DNA of 64,000 nt from Symbiodinium natans (Eukaryota > Sar > Dinophyceae > Suessiales > Symbiodiniaceae). The DNA lies in NCBI GenBank assembly GCA_905221605.1, contig CAJNDS010002153.1, positions 306,998-370,997 of the forward strand, in the 5' to 3' direction. Positions 61,001-64,000 of the stretch are shown piece after piece. A model generated the notes under the pieces. The model saw only the letters and a list, made by a program, of their open reading frames with translations. It searched no databases and was not told the origin of the DNA. Each line of letters starts with the position of its first letter. The first letter of the stretch is position 1. The position numbers and the translations under genes were made by a program.

Positions 61001-63015
61001 CCCAACAAAATCAGATTCAACCTGATGAAACCCTAAACCCTAAATCTTAAACCCTAAACTCTGAATTTTGGACCCTGAGCCCTAAACCCTAAACCCTAAA
61101 CCCTGAAACCCTCTAGGGGTGCCATCCCCGCAGCCGGCTGCCTTCGAAGATCTTCCACGAGCACCTGCATCTCTGCCTCGAAGTCCTCGTCTTCCTTTGG
61201 AAGCTCTTTTGCAGAGGTGTTTAGGGTTTAGGGTTTTGGGTTTTGGGTTTTGGGTTTAGGGTTTAGGGTTTAGGGTTTAGGGTGCAAGAAGCACGAAGTC
61301 ACTGTGAAAACCGGATCGCAGACCTCTCCTCGACAGCTTCCAAGGGCTGTGGGTCCGTGGCTTCGATGAAGCGACGCAGGGTTGGCCCACTCAGCTGCTG
61401 CTGAACCTGAAGGGATTAGGGTTTCCGGTGTACGGGAAGGGACAAGGGTTTAGGGTTTAGGGTTTAGGGTTTAGGGTTTAGGGTTTAGGGTTTAGGGTTT
61501 AGGGTTTAGGGTTTGGGTTTAGGGTTTAGGGTTTAGGGTTTAGGGTTTAGGGTTTAGGGTTCAGGGTTTAGGGTTTAGGGCGACAACAGCGCGAATAACC
61601 CAAAAGAAAGCTGGAGGAAGACTCAGCCTCATTATCTTTGCTTCTGACAGGAGTGCTCTACCCTAAAGCCCTAAACCCTGAACCCTAAGCCCTAAGCCCT
61701 AAGCCCTAAGCCCTAAGCCCCTAAGCCCGAAGCCGTAAACCCTGAAACTGACCCACTGCACGGTGGACTGCGCCGCCTGCCGTCGCGGGAATACGTGTGG
61801 GGCATCAGAGGCGCCCACCACACAGGCAGGGCAGCTGATCCCTCCTGGGCTGATCTGGAGACTTGCATCTTCTGAAAACAAATCTGTATACATCTTTCTG
61901 TATATAAATATATATATATATATGATACATCCATATACAACGATGAACACAAGCCTGCAACCTCAAGCACATGTCGGGCACTAAGCTCGAACTCTCCACT
62001 CTCAACATCCTGAATCACAGCAGTTCCACGTCGGTCCTTCCTGGCGCCGAAGCTCCGAGGTGCCAATCAAGCTGGAGACGTAGGGCTCGAGGCAGTCGAA
62101 GCAAAGGAGGGGATTCTTGTGCTCCGAGGGGCACAGCAGCCCGCTTCTCTTCTCTGAGGGCTCCAGGCAGACGCAGCACAGTGCCTCAAGAGAGCCTTGA
62201 AAAGCCCAACAAGCTTTAAAAAGATGCCGCAGAAGAGCCCATCGTTTGGTCCGTCGCATGGGTGGCAGTGGTGGCACGGCAGGAGCATGCGCGATCAAGA
62301 CATGCGCAAACTTCGTAACGACGTCTTGTAGAAGATTCGTCTCATGTCCATCGCCTTGGAGGCACCGGGACGCCAGGTCTCGGACAAGCTCCGCCACTTC
62401 TTCTGGCCATACACCTCCCACGCCTTGCTCGCGCACATCCAGCTCCAAGCGATTCAGGGGAGCGGCCAGCAGGAAGTGTAGCACATGGCCAAATTGCTCC
62501 AGGTCCTGGGTAGCGGCTCGCCCTGCGCTTTTCTGTGACAGCGAGGAGATTCCCATCCACATCACCTCGGCTCGGCCATCGGGGGAGATGCCGATGGAGT
62601 GTTCGGAAAGCTGCAGCAAGTCCCCAGATTCCGGAGGCTGCAAGCATGAGTACGACTCACCGACGGAGTGCAGCCTCCAGAGAGCTGTGGCCACTCCATG
62701 GCCGACAAGCAATCTTGCACGCCAGTCCATCTCTCCGACGCAGTTGGCCAAAGTTCCACATTCCGGAAGAGCGTAGAAAAGCCTTTGCAGCATCTTGCAG
62801 AACGGACACACAAGAATCAAGCAGGCGACAAAACGGGAGGGGGGTATGAAAATAATCATAAATGTTATTATTATCTTATAAACATAATAATTATATATAA
62901 ATATATAATAGGTCCTTCGCAGGATGTGACAGCCCTCAGCTGGGCAGCCGAGGCTCCTCGTCGCAGGCGCATCTCCAGGATCCGACATCTGCGACGGCAA
63001 GCCCACCTGCAAAAG
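51925..63015 (-). CDS. Multi-exon kinase-like / RING-IBR / ankyrin-repeat protein
   Basis: Minus-strand exons in order give a degenerate kinase-like segment (62.8-62.3 kb), a first RING (62.2-61.75 kb), linker exons (61.66, 61.35, 61.16, 60.9 and 60.4 kb), an IBR-type zinc finger split over 60130-60227 and 59731-59797, and a long run of ankyrin repeats (58.3 to about 52.6 kb). RING plus IBR is the core of RBR-type E3 ubiquitin ligases, which transfer ubiquitin through a catalytic Cys in RING2. I did not identify a clear RING2. Ankyrin repeats would bind the target. Donors include GA and GC. It could be two adjacent genes (RING/IBR and ankyrin), because continuity between 59.0 and 58.3 kb is inferred. 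Introns hold telomere arrays and M1, M4 and M5 elements. Confidence 0.62.
52107..52185. mobile_element. MITE family M4 copy (partial)
   Basis: Begins GGGGGTTTCCGAGATCAGGG and has GGAATCCTATACTATTTTGG inside. The right terminus is not evident. Confidence 0.45.
52560..52690 (-). CDS. Ankyrin-repeat exon
   Basis: The minus strand reads SEDERGETAWSLASIWGHKP then ELFQSLRRLGS. It has the G-x-TA-x-x-LA...GH-x-x-L-x-x-L-x-x-x-G ankyrin pattern. Confidence 0.55.
52870..53050 (-). CDS. RBR/ankyrin gene: possible exon
   Basis: The minus strand reads SRVEVWLKDVCSLGQLCRLM then RALEAALLPC, helix-rich. Boundaries unknown. Confidence 0.35.
53165..53282. mobile_element. MITE family M5 copy
   Basis: Left GCCCAGACACTCCAACACCC and right GGGGTGTTTGAGTCTCTGGG are inverted, and GGTTTAAGGAATATTCTC is inside. 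Confidence 0.65.
53634..53761. mobile_element. MITE family M1 copy with (AT)n core
   Basis: Left CTGGCTCTTAGTAGGGAATG and right CATTCCCTACTAAGAACCAG. The interior GGGCCCTATAT leads into an (AT)n tract. Same architecture as the 9.38-kb copy. Confidence 0.75.
53765..53885 (-). CDS. Ankyrin-repeat exon
   Basis: The minus strand reads GTALMWAVASGSLASAESLM then AGFGAN. This is a nearly canonical ankyrin repeat. The right end of an M1 element abuts the exon. Confidence 0.65.
54535..54655 (-). CDS. RBR/ankyrin gene: probable exon
   Basis: The minus strand reads ALAPCQVLMILAERGGSSSH, like the second half of an ankyrin repeat (V-x-x-L-x-x-x-GA). Frame choice uncertain. Confidence 0.4.
54735..54860 (-). 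CDS. Ankyrin-like exon
   Basis: The minus strand reads MLLPVSLGTINARNHEGKNV then PGSACCQRLF. The INARNHEGK stretch is a typical ankyrin beta-hairpin start. Confidence 0.5.
54866..54973. mobile_element. MITE family M4 copy (complete)
   Basis: Left GGGGGTTTACGAAAATCAGG and right CCGCATTTCGAAAAAACCCC are inverted, with GAGTAGGATCCCC inside. It sits between two ankyrin exons. Confidence 0.7.
54975..55065 (-). CDS. Ankyrin-repeat exon
   Basis: The minus strand reads DLVDAQGFSPLLLAAQNGSA, a good ankyrin match (VDAQG-x-x-PL-x-LAAQNG). Confidence 0.6.
55140..55300 (-). CDS. RBR/ankyrin gene: possible exon
   Basis: The minus strand is open for about 50 codons, including GGASALSCDVRPSFHMWAAA. Weak ankyrin character. 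Confidence 0.35.
55302..55402. mobile_element. MITE family M4 copy
   Basis: Left GAGGGTTTACGAAACTAGGG with GAGTAGGATCCCC inside. The right arm is degenerate (GGGCACCTCTAACATT). Confidence 0.55.
55845..56000 (-). CDS. Ankyrin-repeat exon
   Basis: The minus strand reads SPDGETVLHLAARRGGREMA then ELLLAHPEVDSRTYL. This is the clearest ankyrin repeat of the set (DGET-x-LHLAARRG...LLL-x-x-x-x-VD). Confidence 0.72.
56150..56292 (-). CDS. Ankyrin-repeat exon
   Basis: The minus strand reads VEPNLTNMSGYTALFLAVLF then DHVDVVLALLTSH. Ankyrin pattern with YTALFLAV. Confidence 0.65.
56445..56595 (-). CDS. Ankyrin-repeat exon
   Basis: The minus strand reads VDANQRDLSGATAIMVAAEV then GRAQVIPSLLRCL. Ankyrin pattern with GATAIMVAAEVGR. 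Confidence 0.65.
56820..56928. mobile_element. MITE family M4 copy (complete)
   Basis: Left GGGGGTTTCCGAAATTTGGC and right CCCTATTTTCGTAAACCCCC are inverted, with GGGAATCCTACTATTTGGGG inside. Opposite orientation to the 54.87-kb copy. Confidence 0.72.
57005..57415. repeat. CCCTAAA array with CCCCTAAA and CCCTAAAA variants
   Basis: About 410 bp, the longest array by extent on this side. Irregular in the first two thirds, pure heptamers in the last 70 bp, next to an ankyrin exon. Confidence 0.93.
57418..57525 (-). CDS. Ankyrin-repeat exon
   Basis: The minus strand reads SWEAIRLLMERAADPNIADD then HGVTPLPLCW. AIRLLMERAADPNIADDHG-x-TPL is a canonical ankyrin junction. Confidence 0.7.
58060..58168 (-). 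CDS. Ankyrin-repeat exon
   Basis: The minus strand reads VNARNDRGMTALCFAAHEGR then LEAES. VNARND-x-G-x-TAL-x-FAAHEG is a canonical ankyrin repeat. Confidence 0.7.
58262..58355 (-). CDS. Ankyrin-repeat exon (first of the run)
   Basis: The minus strand reads AVIHAAARFGQVDLLMQAGR then VEP. Ankyrin helix pair AVIHAAARFGQVDLLMQAG. Confidence 0.68.
58366..58510. mobile_element. MITE family M4 copy with internal duplication
   Basis: Left ACTTTTCCGAGATAACGGGG. The block GGTCCTTACTCTAAGGGGAT occurs twice (58400 and 58459). The right arm is unclear. Confidence 0.5.
58620..58763. mobile_element. MITE family M4-like copy, scrambled
   Basis: Contains GGGGGCTTCCGAAATTAGGA and TTTCGTAAACCCCCACATC only about 60 bp apart, next to another inverted segment with GGATCC. 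Confidence 0.45.
59190..59300. mobile_element. MITE family M5 copy
   Basis: Left GAGGTCTCCAATACTCCTTA and right TAGGGGGTATTGGAGTCCTC are inverted. Repeated GGTCTCCAA at both edges may be a target duplication. Confidence 0.6.
59418..59523. mobile_element. MITE family M1 copy
   Basis: Left CTGTTGGCTAGAGGGAATGA and right CCTCGTTCCCTGCTAACCGA are inverted, with GGTACCCTATATTATA against TATAGTATAGGGG inside. Confidence 0.65.
59517..59625 (-). CDS. RBR gene: exon after the IBR
   Basis: The minus strand reads EFVCEVLDIHGDYFPSKPFT then EAPQDANVCRVS. It follows the IBR HPHAACP segment. The M1 element touches its 3' side. Confidence 0.5.
59731..59797 (-). CDS. RBR gene: IBR zinc finger, second half
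   Basis: Acceptor AGAG. Reads FCWVCFERCGFGGDAHPHAA then CP, with a GC donor. FCW-x-C...HPH-x-x-C is the C-terminal half of an IBR finger. Joined to 60130-60227 it restores all Cys/His ligands in frame. Confidence 0.72.
60130..60227 (-). CDS. RBR gene: IBR zinc finger, first half
   Basis: Acceptor GCGCAG. Reads LECPNPDCRALLDPDPDGCV then AMSCRACEE. The CPNPDC...C-x-x-C arrangement is the IBR N-terminal half. The donor is a GA dinucleotide (GAAG then GACGTTTAGGG), so telomere repeat starts three bases into the intron. Confidence 0.72.
60250..60355. repeat. CCCTAAA array
   Basis: About 15 heptamers, with three CCTAAAT variants in the middle. Confidence 0.93.
60352..60455 (-). CDS. RBR gene: probable exon
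   Basis: The minus strand reads CQSCRQDEVEAAPEPETLRH then GGLIAALAALRL. C-x-x-C may be a zinc ligand pair. Confidence 0.45.
60460..60640 (+). repeat. TTTAGGG array
   Basis: About 24 heptamers. Opposite orientation to 60250-60355, with one exon between. Confidence 0.93.
60662..60766. mobile_element. MITE family M4 copy (complete)
   Basis: Left GGGGGTTTCCGAAAAACAGG and right CCCTATTTTCGGAAACCCCC are inverted over 20 bp. 105 bp. Confidence 0.75.
60765..60985 (-). CDS. RBR gene: exon
   Basis: The minus strand is open for about 73 codons: RSVRIVACYRVSEHDEPREA, then HRVKDILPFTWLQCGEGQSF and onward. Single high-quality frame. Possibly the RING-IBR linker. An M4 element abuts its 3' end. Confidence 0.55.
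61108..61220 (-). CDS. RBR gene: probable exon
   Basis: The minus strand reads KELPKEDEDFEAEMQVLVED then LRRQPAAGMAP, an acidic helix. Confidence 0.5.
61290..61410 (-). CDS. RBR gene: probable exon
   Basis: The minus strand reads VQQQLSGPTLRRFIEATDPQ then PLEAVEERSAI, open for about 35 codons. Confidence 0.5.
61445..61580 (+). repeat. TTTAGGG array
   Basis: About 19 heptamers. Confidence 0.93.
61580..61665 (-). CDS. RBR gene: probable exon
   Basis: The minus strand reads ALLSEAKIMRLSLPPAFFWV then IRAVVA. Position fits a linker exon. Confidence 0.4.
61745..61885 (-). CDS. RBR gene: exon with the last RING cysteine pair
   Basis: The minus strand reads DASLQISPGGISCPACVVGA and continues to RRQAAQSTVQW. 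CPAC would be the final ligand pair of the C3HC4 RING begun at 62.2 kb. An (AT)n tract lies in the intervening intron (61908-61925). Confidence 0.5.
62080..62835 (-). CDS. RBR gene: kinase-like segment plus RING N-terminal half
   Basis: About 250 codons in one exon. Residues like MDWRARLLVGHGVATALWRL, IGISPDGRAEV and DLEQFGHVLHFLLA match, in order, the catalytic-loop helix, the region before DFG, and the DVYSFG helix of protein kinases. The HRD and DFG residues are absent, so this is at best a pseudokinase. The C-terminus has RING ligands C-x2-C (LCCVCLEP), C-x3-H (LLCPSEH) and C-x2-C (LCFDC). The same open frame extends left to 62002 and right to 63012, but the AT-rich part 62845-62930 is probably an intron read through. 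Confidence 0.6.
62845..62932. other. AT-rich probable intron
   Basis: ATTATTATC and ATATATAAATA-rich tract that translates to a Tyr/Ile-rich stretch unlike its flanks. Likely intron between the kinase-like exon and 62933-63015. The donor would be non-GT (GAAG then GACC). Confidence 0.5.
62933..63015 (-). CDS. RBR gene: most upstream recognised exon
   Basis: The minus strand reads SQMSDPGDAPATRSLGCPAE. It abuts a TTTAGGG array (63022-63115). The true start is not established. Confidence 0.4.
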
Positions 63016-63147
63016 GGTGACTAGGGTTTAGGGTTTAGGGTTGAGGGTTTAGGGTTTAGGTTTAGGGTTCAGGGTTTAGGGTTTAGGGTTTCGGGTTTAG
63101 GGTTTAGGGTTTAGGAACGGTGCCGGAGCACCCTGCCCTGCAAGATT

Positions 63148-63250
63148 GTGTTGGGGGGTAGGGGAGGTTCCCAACATCAGGCTACCTTATTTCAGGCGTC
63201 CTTATGAAGGGGGATTCTACTACCTGCGGTGTGCACCGGGGGTACCCTAA
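63148..63250. mobile_element. MITE family M4 remnant
   Basis: GGAGGTTCCCAACATCAGGC and GGGGGATTCTACTACCTGCG match M4. The right side runs into CCCTAAA. Confidence 0.45.
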
Positions 63251-63349
63251 ACCCTAAACCCCAAAACCCTCTACCGCATTCGGTGGAACCCGAACCCCAA
63301 GGGTGACACCCCGCGTCTCTCTCTCCCTAGCTCACCTCGGGAGCCGGGG

Positions 63350-64000
63350 GCTGCAAGGTGGAGAACCTGAGCAGCAAGGAACCGAGAACAGAAGGGCTGA
63401 GTGTTCAGAGGGCTTATGGGGCTTGTAAGGGTTCTGATAAGAGGGGTTGTGTTGGGGGCTTACAAGGGTTTAGGGGGTTTCTAGGGGTTCGGCGGATTGG
63501 TAGGGTTTATAAGGTCTATGATGTTGAGAGGGCTTATGAAGCGTACGGGGTTCAGGGCCCAGGGCCTCGGGGAGATAGAGGATGTAAAGGCAAACGACAT
63601 GTCTTCGCCTTGCCGTCTGAGACGCCCAACGAGCTGCGACGTAAACTTGCAGCGATGGCAGAGGAACTGCAGGCGAGTCAGCTGAACTGCGCTCAAGCCT
63701 TGCCGGGGGCATTTGAGGTTGAGGGTTTAGGGTTGAGGGTCTAGGGTTCAGGAATTGGGGCTTAGGGTTTATGAGCCATTGTATGGTGTCTGTGCATACA
63801 GGGGTCTAATTGGGCTATATATTTAGTATATGGCACTCGCATATAGCATTGCAGCATATGTTGGCATACGATAGAATATGATGATATATGATAATTTGTG
63901 AAAGTATACGATGGCATATGAGAAGATATGAGTAGCATGTTCTTAGTCTATTGTCATGTCTGCTACATTTTTGTTTCTTACTGTAACCTAGAGTGTACTG
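63350..64000. other. Right end: uncertain coding and AT-rich sequence
   Basis: 63580-63720 is open on both strands. The plus reading includes NELRRKLAAMAEELQASQLN, a good helix. The minus reading includes RLERSSADSPAVPLPSLQVY. From 63770 to 64000 there are degenerate GCATATGAT-type repeats and no gene. Confidence 0.35.

Larger units (their letters stand above)
1..63120. repeat. Interspersed telomere-type heptamer arrays
   Basis: Arrays of TTTAGGG or its complement CCCTAAA recur every few hundred bases across the window, from a few copies up to about 300 bp. Both orientations occur. Variants are common and locally homogenised: TTGAGGG, TTTCGGG, TTTGGGG, TTTAGGGG, TTTTAGGG and TTCAGGG. The spaces between arrays are mostly 70-150 bp islands that translate as exon-like peptides on the minus strand, so most arrays are intronic. 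TTTAGGG is the telomere unit of plants and many algae including dinoflagellates. A chromosome end would be a single array in one orientation, so these are interstitial. Only the larger arrays are listed separately. Confidence 0.95.

Noticed and set aside
1-64000. Dinoflagellate spliced-leader sequence or its genomic relicts
   Set aside because: I looked for the CATTTTGGCTCAAG core on both strands by eye and did not see it. A computed search would be needed to exclude it.
1-64000. Land-plant origin, suggested by the TTTAGGG unit
   Set aside because: GC and GA splice donors, very short exons, single-strand gene arrangement and an alpha-1,3-glucan synthase-like gene fit a dinoflagellate better. 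Not formally excluded.

Overview
This window looks like nuclear DNA of a dinoflagellate. The evidence is as follows. All recognisable coding sequence lies on the minus strand. Exons are short (26 to about 300 bp). The exon joins I can resolve use GC or GA as well as GT splice donors with AG acceptors, a dinoflagellate trait. Introns are packed with plant-type telomere heptamers (TTTAGGG / CCCTAAA) in both orientations. The species cannot be named from the sequence. No bacterial operon, rRNA, tRNA or CRISPR was recognised. Long ORFs on the plus strand, or running through repeats, are mostly artefacts.

Layout. From about 63.0 to 51.9 kb (minus) there is a multi-exon gene for a RING/IBR (RBR-type) protein. 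It has a degenerate kinase-like N-terminus and a long ankyrin-repeat tail. From 51.89 to 49.69 kb there is a DDE transposon of the ISXO2/IS1595 (Merlin) type. It has matching terminal inverted repeats, 54-bp subterminal repeats and one frameshift, and sits in an (AT)n tract. From 48.97 to about 21.3 kb (minus) there is a very finely split gene for a GH13 alpha-amylase-fold enzyme that most resembles the catalytic half of alpha-1,3-glucan synthases. The catalytic Asp, Glu and Asp motifs lie on three exons at 43.27, 41.53 and 38.55 kb. One intron of this gene holds a 2.8-kb satellite (193 and 208-223 bp units, about 810-bp higher-order period). Another holds a 1.2-kb insert with 243-bp direct repeats and a 278-codon ORF, bracketed by telomere heptamers. 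From about 21 to 0 kb, minus-strand exon-like islands continue between telomere arrays, but I do not recognise the product.

Scattered through introns are at least six families of short inverted-repeat elements (MITE-like), and several are interrupted or cut off by telomere heptamers. The most unusual feature is the telomere-repeat introns themselves: heptamer tracts begin within a few bases of several splice donors, which suggests either a telomere-repeat intron-generating process or repeated telomerase-type filling. Exon boundaries were worked out by hand from translations. Those given to the base (47.65-45.29 kb, 60.23-59.73 kb, and the donors at 48.60 and 38.49 kb) are firmer than the rest. 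Family assignments rest on remembered motif patterns, not searches.
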